Origin: Amphritea atlantica
GTDB lineage: Bacteria > Pseudomonadota > Gammaproteobacteria > Pseudomonadales > Balneatricaceae
Length of the DNA stretch: 64,000 bases
Assembly (NCBI GenBank): GCA_024397875.1
Contig: CP073344.1
Coordinates: 2,347,001-2,411,000 of the forward strand
Direction of reading: 5' to 3'
In this document: positions 55,067 to 64,000 of the stretch, piece after piece
How the letters are laid out: every line of letters starts with the position of its first letter
How positions within the stretch are numbered: position 1 is the first letter of the stretch
Position numbers and translations under genes: made by a program
The notes under the pieces: generated by a model
Told to the model about the DNA's origin: nothing
Seen by the model: the letters and a program-made list of their open reading frames with translations, nothing else
Database searches by the model: none

Positions 55067-56959
55067 TCAGGATCGCAACATCCCGGCGCGATCCATCATC
55101 TCCGTAATCTCGGCGAGAATGCTCTCGTCATCAATCGTCGACGGCATCTTATATTGATCGTTCGCAGCAATTTTACGGATGATTGCCCGCAGTATTTTAC
55201 CCGAACGGGTTTTCGGCAGACGCTGAACCACGATAGCCCGACGAAAGCAGGCCAGAGCCCCGACCTGATCGCGCACCATCTGTACCAGCTCAGCCTCCAG
55301 CTGTGACTCATCCACCTCTTCTCCGGCTTTCAATACAATCAGTCCGGCGGGCACCTGTCCTTTGAGAGGATCGTTAACACCGATGACGGCGCACTCAGCA
55401 ACGGCCGGATGGGAAGACACCACCTCCTCCATCTCACCGGTTGAAAGGCGATGCCCCGACACATTGATCACGTCATCGGTACGCCCGGTAATGTACACGT
55501 AGCCATCTTCATCTTTAAAACCACCATCGCCGGTATGATAGTAGCCCGGAAAAGCAGTGAGATAGGAATCAGTAAAGCGTTGCGGCTGATTCCAGATATC
55601 CCAGGCAACACCAGGTGGCATCGGCAGGGTCACCACGATATTGCCGGTTTCATTCGGCCCGACCCGCTGACCTTCGCCATCGACAACCTGAATATCGTAG
55701 CCGGGAATCGGTTTATTGGTTGACCCCAGCCGGGCAGCTGAAGGATTATCCCAGCCCATCATCGGTGCGGTCATCGGCCAGCCGGTCTCGGTCTGCCACC
55801 AGTGATCGATCACCGGCACCTGCAGCAGAGCATCAAGCCAGCCGTAGGTTGAAGAGTCCAGTTTTTCACCGGCAACAAACACCCAGTTGAGACTGGAAAG
55901 ATCATATTTTTTCGCCAGCGCGCCTTCCGGATCTTCCTTACGGATCGCCCGGAATGCGGTGGGGGCACAAAACATCGAGTTAACCCGATACTCATCGATG
56001 ACCCGCCAGAAGGTTCCGGCATCAGGCGTTTTAATAGGTTTGCCTTCAAAAAATATCGCACTGCAACCGCCCATCAGCGGACCGTAAACAATAAAGGAGT
56101 GACCGACCACCCAACCGATATCAGACGCTCCCCACCAGACATCACCAGGGTTCATGCCATAAACATTGTGCAGGGCATAGTTGAGCGCTACTGCGTGACC
56201 ACCGTTATCCCGCACGATCCCTTTCGGCGCACCGGTGGTGCCGGACGTATAGAGTATATAGAGGGGATCACTGCCTTTCACCGGGACACAATCGGCAGGC
56301 TCAGCGCCTTGCTGGCACGCATACCAGTCCAGGTCACGTTCCGGATTCATCTCTGCCTGCAACATAGGCCGCTGACAGACAATAGTATACTCAGGCTGAT
56401 GGGTTGCCAGATCAATGGCTTTATCGACCAGGGGTTTATAGGCAATTTTCTTATCAAATTCGATACCGCAGGATGCGGTCAGAATCAGTTTGGGTTTCGC
56501 ATCGTCGATACGGATCGCCATCTCATTGGCAGCAAAGCCACCGAACACCACCGAGTGCACCGCGCCTAACCGGGCGCAGGCGAGCATCGCCACTGCTGCT
56601 TCCGGAATCATCGGCATATAGATAACAACGGTGTCTCCTTTGCTGACACCCAGGCGCTTCATACTCCCGGCGAACAGTGCAACTTTCTGATGCAGTTCGC
56701 GGTAGGTAATCTGTTGCTTACTGTTGGTCGCCGGTGAATCGTAATAGAGTGCCACCTGATCACCCCGGGTTTCCAAATGCTGATCCAGCGCCAGATAACA
56801 ACTGTTCAGTTCGCCATCCGGATACCAGCAAAAGGTGCCATTAGGCGTTTTTTTGAGGATCGTTTCAGGTTGTTTAAACCAGTTGATGCGTTTAGCCTGC
56901 TCAGCCCAATATGCTTCGGGGTTCTGCTGTGCAGCCCGGTATTCGTCGTTGTAACCCAT
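55067..56959 (-). CDS. prpE: Propionyl-CoA synthetase (PrpE-like acyl-CoA synthetase)
   Basis: AMP-forming acyl-CoA synthetase of 630 residues. YTSGTTGAPKGIVRDNGGH is the ATP P-loop motif and WWQTETGWPMTAP the A5 motif. TGRTDDVINVSGHRLSTGEMEE is the hinge region, and PKTRSGKILRAII carries the catalytic Lys. GGHAVALNYALHNVYGMNPGD is typical of PrpE. It activates propionate and perhaps other short acids. It is the last gene of the valine cluster, 87 bp from mmsB, and would recover propionate linked to the pathway's propionyl-CoA product. Confidence 0.88.
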   Translation of the reverse strand: MGYNDEYRAAQQNPEAYWAEQAKRINWFKQPETILKKTPNGTFCWYPDGELNSCYLALDQHLETRGDQVALYYDSPATNSKQQITYRELHQKVALFAGSMKRLGVSKGDTVVIYMPMIPEAAVAMLACARLGAVHSVVFGGFAANEMAIRIDDAKPKLILTASCGIEFDKKIAYKPLVDKAIDLATHQPEYTIVCQRPMLQAEMNPERDLDWYACQQGAEPADCVPVKGSDPLYILYTSGTTGAPKGIVRDNGGHAVALNYALHNVYGMNPGDVWWGASDIGWVVGHSFIVYGPLMGGCSAIFFEGKPIKTPDAGTFWRVIDEYRVNSMFCAPTAFRAIRKEDPEGALAKKYDLSSLNWVFVAGEKLDSSTYGWLDALLQVPVIDHWWQTETGWPMTAPMMGWDNPSAARLGSTNKPIPGYDIQVVDGEGQRVGPNETGNIVVTLPMPPGVAWDIWNQPQRFTDSYLTAFPGYYHTGDGGFKDEDGYVYITGRTDDVINVSGHRLSTGEMEEVVSSHPAVAECAVIGVNDPLKGQVPAGLIVLKAGEEVDESQLEAELVQMVRDQVGALACFRRAIVVQRLPKTRSGKILRAIIRKIAANDQYKMPSTIDDESILAEITEMMDRAGMLRS

Positions 56960-57046
56960 GACCTACTCCGGTTTTGTTTTTATAGAGGGAGTCTGCCGGC
57001 AGGCATTACCGGCAGTATTGGTTGCTGATGTTAAATCATGAGAAAA

Positions 57047-57937
57047 TCAGCTGTCCTGATAGAGCTTCAAAATACTGGAGAAATCCAGGCCACCATTGCC
57101 TTTTGACTTATGCAGCGAGAACAGTGAGCGCGCGGCTGATCCCATCGGCACCGGAGAGTTACTTTGCTGACTCAGCTCCATCGCCAGTCCCAGATCCTTA
57201 AACATCAGATCGACCTGAAAACCGCCTTGATAGTTATTTGAAGAAGGCACTCCATCCATTACCCCCGGGACCGGGTTATAGACCTGCAGCGCCCAGTTAT
57301 TGCCTGAGCTCTGCTTCATGATTTCAGAGAGTACCGCCGGATCGAGGCCATTTTTCATGCCCATATTCAGGGCTTCACTGGTACCCGCCATCAGAATCGA
57401 CAGCATCATATTATTGCAGGCTTTGGCTATCTGGCCTGCGCCGCTCTGACCGGCATGAAAGATGTTCTTACCCATGCATTCCAGAATCGGTTTTGCCTTA
57501 GTAAACTGCTCATCGGTTGCGCCGACCATAAACGCCAGCGTACCCGCGATAGCGCCACCGACACCACCGGATACCGGTGCATCAATAAAGCTCAGTCCCC
57601 GTTCCGCCGCTGCCGCAGACACCCGCTGAGCGGTCGCCGCATCAATGGTTGAGGAATCAATAATCAGCGCACTGTCAGAGACCACATCCAGCAGCGGTGC
57701 CTCCCCTGTCAGGTAAAGCCCCTCAACATGCACCCCGGCAGGCAGCATGGAGATAACACAATCAGCACCGGTGGCCGCATCAACCGCTGATGCAGCGGCA
57801 ATGCCGCCCTCTGATACTACGTGCTCTACTGCTGCCTGAGACAGGTCAAACGCCTTTACTTCATGACCTGCTTTAAGCAGGTTGATCGCCATGGGGCCGC
57901 CCATGTTGCCCAGACCGATAAATCCGATAGTTGCCAT
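57047..57937 (-). CDS. mmsB: 3-hydroxyisobutyrate dehydrogenase
   Basis: NAD-dependent beta-hydroxyacid dehydrogenase of 296 residues in valine breakdown. GFIGLGNMGGPMAINLLKAGH binds NAD, DAPVSGGVGGAIAGTLAFMVG is the substrate-binding motif, and GQIAKACNNMML carries the catalytic Lys. It converts 3-hydroxyisobutyrate to methylmalonate semialdehyde, the MmsA substrate. It lies in the operon between the HIBCH-like gene and prpE. Confidence 0.95.
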   Translation of the reverse strand: MATIGFIGLGNMGGPMAINLLKAGHEVKAFDLSQAAVEHVVSEGGIAAASAVDAATGADCVISMLPAGVHVEGLYLTGEAPLLDVVSDSALIIDSSTIDAATAQRVSAAAAERGLSFIDAPVSGGVGGAIAGTLAFMVGATDEQFTKAKPILECMGKNIFHAGQSGAGQIAKACNNMMLSILMAGTSEALNMGMKNGLDPAVLSEIMKQSSGNNWALQVYNPVPGVMDGVPSSNNYQGGFQVDLMFKDLGLAMELSQQSNSPVPMGSAARSLFSLHKSKGNGGLDFSSILKLYQDS

Positions 57938-57987
57938 AACACTTTGCCTCTTTTAATTCTTATTAACGTTTTTGTTAAACGGCTAAA

Positions 57988-59085
57988 TTAGAGTGACGCC
58001 AGTGGGTTAACCTCCCACGGGGATACGAAAAACTGATCAACAAATGCCGGATCAACCTCGTCGACTGTCTTATAGGTCCATTGCGGGGCGCCATCTTTAT
58101 CCACTAACAGTGCCCGTACACCTTCGGGAAACTCACGGTGCTTACAGCACTGCACTGACAGAATCATTTCACTTTCAAACACTTGCTTCAGTGACATCTG
58201 CTTAGTCACATCCATCTGCTGCTTAATGATATGAATCGCCAGCGGACTGCCATGACTGATCGCTTTCTGTGCCCGTTTGATCCACTTGTCATCGCTGTCG
58301 ACTGCCAACAGCCCTTCAACCAGCTCCGGCAGAGAATCAGTATCAGTAATTTGCTGAATGAACCCGTAGTGATTCTGTACCGGAGAATCCGGATTAAACG
58401 CTTCCTGTGAAGCATCCTCCAGTTCCCGTAGCACCCGGTTGGTTGCCGCATACGCGCAACCGCCCCAGTTTTCACTCTGCAGCCCCTCAATCATCTGGCT
58501 ACGCAGTTCTGCCGCGATAAAACGATCCGCCAGACCGAGGAACAGCGCATCGGCGGCATTCATCGGATTACCGGTCAGGCCCAGAAACAGTCCGGTGCGC
58601 CCCGGCATATGATTCAAAAACCAGCTGCCTCCGACATCCGGATAGAGGCCAATGGTGACCTCCGGCATTGCCATATGGGTTTTTTCAGTAACGATACGGT
58701 GGCTACAGCCGTTCATCAGCCCCATACCACCGCCCATGACGATGCCATGACCCCAACAGATAATCGGCTTAGGGTAGGTGTGGATGGTGTAATCGAGAAT
58801 ATATTCCCGGGTAAAGAAATCGGTTGGAAATTCCGGATCCCCCTCGCCGCTCATCGACTTGTAGAGGTTAACTACGTCTCCACCGGCACAGAATGCTTTC
58901 TCTCCAGCGCTGTCGAGAAGCACAGCCACTACCGCATCATCGGTTTTCCACTGATCCAGCTTTGGCTGAATCAGGTCGATCATATCCAGCGACAGCGCAT
59001 TCAGAGTGCGCTCAACGTTCAGCCTGATCTCAACAATCTTTTTGCCATCACGGGTCGGGTATTCATTAAACAATACACAGCTCAT
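57988..59085 (-). CDS. 3-hydroxyisobutyryl-CoA hydrolase
   Basis: Crotonase-fold thioesterase of 365 residues (HIBCH). EKAFCAGGDVVNLYKSM forms the oxyanion region, GIVMGGGMGLMNGCSHRIV follows, and MPEVTIGLYPDVGGSWFLNHMPG has the Glu and Asp specific for HIBCH rather than hydratases. The length is also that of HIBCH. It hydrolyses 3-hydroxyisobutyryl-CoA in valine degradation, between the hydratase and MmsB steps. It is 21 bp after the ech gene. Confidence 0.92.
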   Translation of the reverse strand: MSCVLFNEYPTRDGKKIVEIRLNVERTLNALSLDMIDLIQPKLDQWKTDDAVVAVLLDSAGEKAFCAGGDVVNLYKSMSGEGDPEFPTDFFTREYILDYTIHTYPKPIICWGHGIVMGGGMGLMNGCSHRIVTEKTHMAMPEVTIGLYPDVGGSWFLNHMPGRTGLFLGLTGNPMNAADALFLGLADRFIAAELRSQMIEGLQSENWGGCAYAATNRVLRELEDASQEAFNPDSPVQNHYGFIQQITDTDSLPELVEGLLAVDSDDKWIKRAQKAISHGSPLAIHIIKQQMDVTKQMSLKQVFESEMILSVQCCKHREFPEGVRALLVDKDGAPQWTYKTVDEVDPAFVDQFFVSPWEVNPLASL

Positions 59086-59106
59086 CGGTTCTCTCCTGTC
59101 TGCCGC

Positions 59107-59883
59107 TTAACGGTTTTTCCATTCGGGGGCACGTTTACCAAGAAAGGCATTCACCCCCTCTTTCTGATCTTCGGTAAAGAACAGATCGACAAACAGCTCC
59201 CGTTCTAGAATATAACCGGCATCCCAGTGATGGGTACGGTTGTTCTGGATCAGTTGCTTACAGGACGCCACCGCCGTCGGGCTTTGTTGAGCCACATTCG
59301 CCGCCAGCTCGAGCGCTTTTTCCAGCGCCCGTCCCTGAGGCACAACCTCTTCCACCAGACCGATCTCCTGAGCTTTGACCGCTTTAATGCGTTCACCGCA
59401 AAGGATCATCCGCTTGGTCCACCCCTCACCCACCAGCATGGTGAGATTCTGGGTACCACCGGCACAGGGCAGCAATCCTACTTTTGCTTCCGGCAGTGCC
59501 ATCTGTGACTGCTCTTCAGCAATACGAATATCACAGGCCAGTGCGACTTCCAGACCGCCGCCCATGGCGAAACCATTGATCGCAGCAATCGAAACACCCC
59601 GGAACTGGCTGAGGGTTTCAAAGGCTTCACCAAAGTAACGTGCCATATCCCGGGCGACACTGCGATCGCCGTCAGCAAACAGGTTCAGGTCAGCTCCGGC
59701 TGAAAAGAACTTCTCTCCCTGACCGGTAATGACCAGGCTATAAATATTACGATCAGCATTCAGCTCTTCCACCAGCGCTTTAAGGGCCTTCAGACTCTCT
59801 TCGGTCCAGGTGTTAGCGGGCGGATTATTCATGGTTAATAAAGCGATATTGCCACGCTTCTCAACAATCAGCTTCTCAGTCAT
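59107..59883 (-). CDS. Enoyl-CoA hydratase (methacrylyl-CoA hydratase in this setting)
   Basis: Crotonase-family hydratase of 258 residues. EKFFSAGADLNLFADGD and INGFAMGGGLEVALACDIR give the oxyanion hole. LPEAKVGLLPCAGGTQNLTMLVGEG carries the second catalytic-Glu region, but the usual first Glu position (A-x-GGGCE) reads GGGLE. It would hydrate methacrylyl-CoA. Gene order places it between the acyl-CoA dehydrogenase and HIBCH. Confidence 0.92.
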   Translation of the reverse strand: MTEKLIVEKRGNIALLTMNNPPANTWTEESLKALKALVEELNADRNIYSLVITGQGEKFFSAGADLNLFADGDRSVARDMARYFGEAFETLSQFRGVSIAAINGFAMGGGLEVALACDIRIAEEQSQMALPEAKVGLLPCAGGTQNLTMLVGEGWTKRMILCGERIKAVKAQEIGLVEEVVPQGRALEKALELAANVAQQSPTAVASCKQLIQNNRTHHWDAGYILERELFVDLFFTEDQKEGVNAFLGKRAPEWKNR

Positions 59884-59962
59884 TCCGATCTTCCTTTCTG
59901 TTCAGCTCTATTCATTATCCGGGCAACAGGCTATCCCGGTTCGGTTTAACTTAGCCCGCGAT

Positions 59963-61120
59963 TTACAGCAGCTCGGACGCATTCTGCATTAACAACCGGC
60001 GAGCAATAATGACATTCATAATTTCGTTGGTGCCTTCAAGAATCCGGTGCACCCGGTTATCCCGCAGGAAGCGTTCCATCGGATACTCTTTGATATAGCC
60101 ATTACCACCAAAAATCTGCAGTGCTTCATCGGCAACGTTATAGCCTACATCAGTGGCAAAACGCTTCGCCATGGCACAGTAGGTGGTTTTATCCGGATGG
60201 TTATTATCCAGACGGGATGCCGCCATGCGCACCATCTGCCGGGCAGCCACCAGCTCGGTGGCAGCGTTGGCCAGCTTAAACTGCAACGCCTGAAAGTTTG
60301 CCAGCGACTGGCCAAACTGCTTACGCTCATGCATATACTCGGTGGCTTTATTCAACGCCTGCTGGGCGGTTCCTACCGAACAGGTGGCAATATTGATACG
60401 CCCGCCATCCAGTCCCCGCATCGCGATCCTGAAGCCATCGCCTTCCTGACCAAGAATTGCAGAAGCCGGAATACGCACATCCTCAAAGGTAATCATCCGG
60501 GTTGGCTGACTATTCCAGCCCATCTTCTCCTCTTTACGGCCATAAGTGATGCCGGGTAATTTGGCATCAACCGCAAAGGCGGAGATCCCTTTTGCGCCCT
60601 CCGCTCCGGTGCGCGCCATCACCACCAGACAGTCGGTTGCACCGGCACCGGAGATAAAGATTTTGCTGCCATTCAACAGATAGTCATCACCATCACGGCG
60701 GGCAGAGGTTTTCAATGAACCGGCATCGGAACCGGCATTGGGTTCCGTCAGACAGTAAGAGGCCAGCTTCTCACCGGCGGTCAGCTGCGGACACCACTGC
60801 TGACGCACATCTTCTGCGCCAAACTCGGAGATCATCCAGGTGGCCATATTATGGATCGTGATAAAGGCGGTGGTCGAAGTGCACCCCATCGCCAGTTGTT
60901 CAAAGATAATGCTGGAATCTAACCGGCTCAGGCCCAGACCGCCGACATCCTCATGGGAATACAGGCCGCAAAAGCCGAGCTCCCCCGCGGCTTTCAGCAC
61001 ATCAACAGGAAAGGTCTGATGCAGATCCCACTCACCGGCATTGGGTTCCAGTTCATTCTGAGCAAACGCGCGAGCCATATCAGCAAACGCCACCTGTTCC
61101 TCATTCAGTTCAAAATCCAT
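59963..61120 (-). CDS. Acyl-CoA dehydrogenase (probable isobutyryl-CoA dehydrogenase)
   Basis: FAD-dependent acyl-CoA dehydrogenase of 385 residues. YCLTEPNAGSDAGSLKTSA and KIFISGAGATDCLVVMARTG form the middle domain, GRINIATCSVGTAQQALNKA the helical domain, and QIFGGNGYIKEYPMERFLRDNRVHRILEGTNEIM the C-terminal signature with the catalytic Glu in EGTNE. Gene context gives isobutyryl-CoA as substrate. Electrons would pass to EtfAB. It is 80 bp upstream of the ech gene. Confidence 0.93.
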   Translation of the reverse strand: MDFELNEEQVAFADMARAFAQNELEPNAGEWDLHQTFPVDVLKAAGELGFCGLYSHEDVGGLGLSRLDSSIIFEQLAMGCTSTTAFITIHNMATWMISEFGAEDVRQQWCPQLTAGEKLASYCLTEPNAGSDAGSLKTSARRDGDDYLLNGSKIFISGAGATDCLVVMARTGAEGAKGISAFAVDAKLPGITYGRKEEKMGWNSQPTRMITFEDVRIPASAILGQEGDGFRIAMRGLDGGRINIATCSVGTAQQALNKATEYMHERKQFGQSLANFQALQFKLANAATELVAARQMVRMAASRLDNNHPDKTTYCAMAKRFATDVGYNVADEALQIFGGNGYIKEYPMERFLRDNRVHRILEGTNEIMNVIIARRLLMQNASELL

Positions 61121-61160
61121 AAATGCTCCGTACTTAACACACTGGCAGATTCTTATTATT

Positions 61161-61178
61161 ACTCTGAAGAGTCAGAGT
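61161..61178. promoter_or_regulatory. Inverted repeat upstream of the acyl-CoA dehydrogenase
   Basis: ACTCTGA-AGAG-TCAGAGT has perfect 7-base arms and lies 41 bp before the acyl-CoA dehydrogenase start, in the 276-bp gap after mmsA. It may be an operator for an internal promoter. Confidence 0.4.
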
Positions 61179-61208
61179 GTATTTAACGACAAATCCCATT
61201 TTTGTTGG

Positions 61209-61385
61209 CTGAGCGTAATGAGCGCCGGTGAATCAAGGCAAAAGCTGGCGCAAAGGCGGAGTTTACTGTTGTAAATATTCGCAAAGCTCACCCTTACGGG
61301 CCGCCCTTCGGACGTTGTGGCAGTTAACTGCCGCTGAGCACTTTAAGCCAGCTTTTAACGCAGAGTCACCAAGCACAATAGCTCA
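61209..61385. repeat. Dispersed copy of the 26-kb intergenic repeat
   Basis: Its last half (GAGCACTTTAAGCCAGCTTT onward) aligns with the end of the tandem unit at 26147-26266, and its first part (CTGAGCGTAATGAGCGC) with the start of the unit. A longer middle is inserted. It occupies the mmsA-acd gap. Confidence 0.65.
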
Positions 61386-61396
61386 GGCGACAAAAA

Positions 61397-62890
61397 TTAC
61401 TTCAGATGGATGGTTGTGTTAACACCCGTATCAATATCATCCTCAAACCAGCGCGCCGTAACGGTCTTAGTTTCGGTGTAGAACTTCACCGCCTGCTTGC
61501 CATACGCATGCTGATCACCGTAGAACGACTTTCTCCAGCCGGTGAAAGAGAACATTGGCAGAGGCACGGGTACCGGCACGTTGATACCGACCTGACCCAC
61601 TTTGATCTCGTGCTGATACTTACGGGCAGCGGCACCGGATGAGGTGAAGATTGAGGTACCGTTACCGTAGGGATTTTCGTTGATCAGCGCAATCGCTTCT
61701 TCAATGGTATCCACTTCCAGGGCGATCAGCACCGGTCCGAAGATCTCTTCCTGATAGATGGACATATCAGTAGTCACGTTACGGAACATCGTCGGGCCAA
61801 CCCAGTTACCATCCGGATAGCCCTCTACCACGACATCTGAACCATCCAGAATGCAGTCAGCACCGGCATCTTTACCCTGCTGAATAAAGCCAAGCACTTT
61901 CTCTTTAGCCTGAGGATTGATCTGCGGACCATATCCCGCTTCAGGATCATTCCAGGCACCAGGACGGACTTTAGCCAGGGCATCGCGTACTTCCGGGATC
62001 CACTCCCGGGAATTACCCACGAATACTGCAACAGAAATTGCCATACAGCGCTGCCCTGCTGCGCCAACAGAGGCACCGGCAATACTGTTAACGACCTGAT
62101 TTTTTGCCGCATCCGGCATAATGACCATATGGTTCTTGGCACCGGCAAACGCCTGCACCCGCTTCATTTTGTCAGTACCGGTACGGTAGATGTGCTCACC
62201 GACAGCCACCGAGCCGACGAAAGAGATCGCAGGGGTGTCTTTGTGGGTCAGCAACTGATCAACAACATCCTTCGTGCCGTGGACAACCTGCAGCAGACCA
62301 TCCGGAGCGCCCGCTTCTTTAAACAGTTCTGCAAGGCGCATCGGCGTCAGCGGGTCTTGCTCTGAGGGTTTAAGGACGAAGGTGTTACCACAGGCAATCG
62401 CCATCGGGAACATCCACAGGGGAATCATTGCCGGAAAGTTAAACGGGGTAATCCCCACACAGACACCCAACGGCTGGGTGATGCTGTAACAGTCGATCTT
62501 ACGGGCGACGTTCTCAACGGTCTCACCCATGCTCAGGGAAGCAATATTGCAGGCATGTTCCACTACCTCGATACCACGCCATACATCACCCTTGGCATCT
62601 TCAAAGGTCTTGCCGGTTTCCTGTGACAGTAACTCAGCAATCTGATCGTGATTCTCTTTCAGCAACGCCTGATAGCGCAGCATCAGACGGGCACGCTCTC
62701 CCACAGGAGTCTCTTTCCAGGATTCAAATGCGGCTTTAGCCGCTTCAACTGCCTGATCCACTTCATCCGCGGTGGCACAAGGCACCTGGGCAATTACTTC
62801 CTGAGTTGCGGGGTTTGTCACCGGAATCCAGTTTTCACTGTGGCTCTGAACCAGTTCACCATTGATCAGTAGAGGGACTTGCTGAGTCAT
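61397..62890 (-). CDS. mmsA: CoA-acylating methylmalonate-semialdehyde dehydrogenase
   Basis: Enzyme of 497 residues that turns methylmalonate semialdehyde into propionyl-Co[37 protein letters not shown] and [17 protein letters not shown] (catalytic Cys) are present. The usual catalytic-Glu motif LELGG is replaced by [10 protein letters not shown], as expected for a CoA-acylating member. The start at 62890 follows AAGGTG. It is the first gene of the valine operon, divergent from mmsR. Confidence 0.95.
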   Translation of the reverse strand: MTQQVPLLINGELVQSHSENWIPVTNPATQEVIAQVPCATADEVDQAVEAAKAAFESWKETPVGERARLMLRYQALLKENHDQIAELLSQETGKTFEDAKGDVWRGIEVVEHACNIASLSMGETVENVARKIDCYSITQPLGVCVGITPFNFPAMIPLWMFPMAIACGNTFVLKPSEQDPLTPMRLAELFKEAGAPDGLLQVVHGTKDVVDQLLTHKDTPAISFVGSVAVGEHIYRTGTDKMKRVQAFAGAKNHMVIMPDAAKNQVVNSIAGASVGAAGQRCMAISVAVFVGNSREWIPEVRDALAKVRPGAWNDPEAGYGPQINPQAKEKVLGFIQQGKDAGADCILDGSDVVVEGYPDGNWVGPTMFRNVTTDMSIYQEEIFGPVLIALEVDTIEEAIALINENPYGNGTSIFTSSGAAARKYQHEIKVGQVGINVPVPVPLPMFSFTGWRKSFYGDQHAYGKQAVKFYTETKTVTARWFEDDIDTGVNTTIHLK

Positions 62891-63039
62891 GTTTTGCACC
62901 TTTTTTATTGTTCAGTTTTTATAATTCAGTTCTTGTTTGTTCTTGTCCCGGCTAAAAACGGGACAGACTGTTGTTATACAGAGTGTTCTCATATGCGTTT
63001 TATTAAAGCACAGCATCCCGCAGCAGATGATTGATAATG

Positions 63040-63067
63040 TTGCTATATTAATGGACTATATTGCTAT
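63040..63067. promoter_or_regulatory. Direct repeats for the AraC-type regulator in the mmsA/mmsR space
   Basis: TTGCTAT occurs at 63040-63046 and again at 63061-63067, exactly 21 bp apart, the two-helical-turn spacing AraC/XylS activators use. Surrounding bases are A/T-rich. Confidence 0.5.
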
Positions 63068-63119
63068 TGAATACATGAATACCCTAATAACCCCTTAATA
63101 CCTTAGTCGAGCAGCCCCC

Positions 63120-64000
63120 ATGAGCACTCCTTCAAACTGGCCTCTTCCCCCCCAGAGCATCCGCTTCGTGATCCCCCACAAGATCATCGAAAAACTCGCC
63201 CATAACAGGCTTTCAAAGGATCTTTATCCGCTTGGTGCAGGCTACTATAAGCAAGCGGAAGGACACCGTATGGAGCGTCGCGAACATGATGATAATCTGC
63301 TCATCTATTGTCTTGATGGTAAAGGTAAAATACGGGTCAACCAGAAGAATATTGCGGTAAATAGCGGCGACCTGATCGTACTGCCAAGGGGCACGGCTCA
63401 CCAGTATGCTTCCAGCCTGAATTACCCCTGGACAATCTACTGGTGTCACTTTGAAGGCGAGCTGGCCGATCACTTTATCGATCACCTGCAGATCCCAAAA
63501 CAGAAGCCAGTGGTTCGCTTAGGGCTGCACAGCAGTCTGGTGAGTGAGTTTGATGCACTACTGGAAGCCCGTCACAGCAGCTACCACCTGAACGCCTTTA
63601 TCAATGCAGCCAACCAGCTGCGGCAGATACTCACCCATATTGCGCTACTGCAACCACTGGTTCGCAATCAGGATGCCGACAGTTTCAATCTGGAGAAGAT
63701 TCACAGCCTGATGCAGGCCCGTATTCATGAACAGCTGGATATCGACACCATGGCCGCCAGCGTCAACCTGTCCAAGTTTCACTTTATAAAGAAATATAAA
63801 GATGCCACCGGCACCACCCCGATCAACCATTTTATTCAGCTGAAAATTGAACGAGCCTGCCATCTGTTGGATATCAGCACGAAAACGATTGCAGAAGTGG
63901 CTTTTATGGTGGGTTATGAAGACGCTTATTACTTCTCGCGTATCTTCAGAAAAGTGATGGGTATCTCACCCACCCAATACCGGAAACTGCAGGTGGGAGC
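63120..64000 (+). CDS. mmsR: AraC family transcriptional activator MmsR (3' end outside window)
   Basis: The first 293 residues of an AraC/XylS regulator are present; known MmsR proteins are only slightly longer. The N-terminal cupin-like ligand domain shows LIYCLDGKGKIRVN and GDLIVLPRGTAHQYAS. The C-terminal double helix-turn-helix starts with LDIDTMAASVNLSKFHFIKKYKDATG and has IAEVAFMVGYEDAYYFSRIFRK with the signature GISPTQYRK. Divergent position next to mmsA identifies it as the valine operon's activator. No strong ribosome site precedes the ATG at 63120. Confidence 0.9.
   Translation, partial: MSTPSNWPLPPQSIRFVIPHKIIEKLAHNRLSKDLYPLGAGYYKQAEGHRMERREHDDNLLIYCLDGKGKIRVNQKNIAVNSGDLIVLPRGTAHQYASSLNYPWTIYWCHFEGELADHFIDHLQIPKQKPVVRLGLHSSLVSEFDALLEARHSSYHLNAFINAANQLRQILTHIALLQPLVRNQDADSFNLEKIHSLMQARIHEQLDIDTMAASVNLSKFHFIKKYKDATGTTPINHFIQLKIERACHLLDISTKTIAEVAFMVGYEDAYYFSRIFRKVMGISPTQYRKLQVG

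Overview
The window is 64 kb of ordinary chromosome from a marine-type gammaproteobacterium. E. coli-like TyrS, HtpG, Mqo, FabV, EtfBA, an ErcA/ErcS'-like pair and a Tct transporter point to the Oceanospirillales (Amphritea, Neptunomonas or Marinobacterium kind). That placement is inferred from gene content only. Coding density is high, there is no phage and no CRISPR array, and I found no tRNA or rRNA. The only complete mobile element is one IS110/IS1111-type insertion sequence.

Region 1 (1-17.3 kb) is a catabolic and uptake block. On the minus strand lie a LuxR-type regulator, a class III PLP enzyme of the phospho-lyase type, an overlapping APH-type kinase, an SDR and a succinate-semialdehyde-type dehydrogenase cut by the window start. 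On the plus strand lie an outer-membrane porin, an aldehyde dehydrogenase, tyrS, a universal stress protein with tctCBA, a second paralogous LuxR regulator, an omega-amino-acid:pyruvate-type aminotransferase and a Bcr/CflA-type exporter. Five copies of the palindrome TCAACC-N4-GGTTGA lie in front of the porin, the usp-tctCBA operon, the aminotransferase and two intergenic units between tyrS and usp. Each copy has an A/T-rich -10-like hexamer about 36 bp from its centre. The two intergenic units end in intrinsic terminators and look like tandem small-RNA genes. This LuxR regulon (porin, periplasmic binding protein, permease, aminotransferase, dehydrogenase, sRNAs) is the best candidate here for an undescribed system.

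Region 2 (17.3-25 kb) holds small housekeeping and accessory genes: DUF1272, a YaeR-like VOC protein, SIMPL, YnfA, a DASS transporter, a GNAT, a GlpD-like oxidoreductase without its C-terminal domain, a PuuD-like membrane domain and a ZIP transporter. Region 3 (25-31 kb) is a homoprotocatechuate meta-cleavage operon, hpaH-I-G1-G2-E plus hpaF, with no hpaD; the usual hpaD position holds a 120-bp tandem repeat. A divergent unknown permease follows.

Region 4 (32.5-46 kb) has a NasR-like NIT-ANTAR antiterminator facing a siroheme-type cobA whose leader carries an ANTAR-like hexaloop hairpin and a terminator. It continues with ercA, a hybrid kinase and a DksA-like gene, htpG, small membrane proteins, a DgcZ-like diguanylate cyclase, a methyltransferase, a Lon-N protein, a periplasmic DsrE protein and a rhodanese. 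The IS element follows and appears to have entered the mqo terminator. Region 5 (47.7-64 kb) has mqo, a chemoreceptor, fabV, etfBA and the valine-degradation set mmsA-acd-ech-hibch-mmsB-prpE. That set is controlled by a divergent AraC-type mmsR with 21-bp-spaced direct repeats between the two genes. EtfAB would take electrons from the acyl-CoA dehydrogenase.
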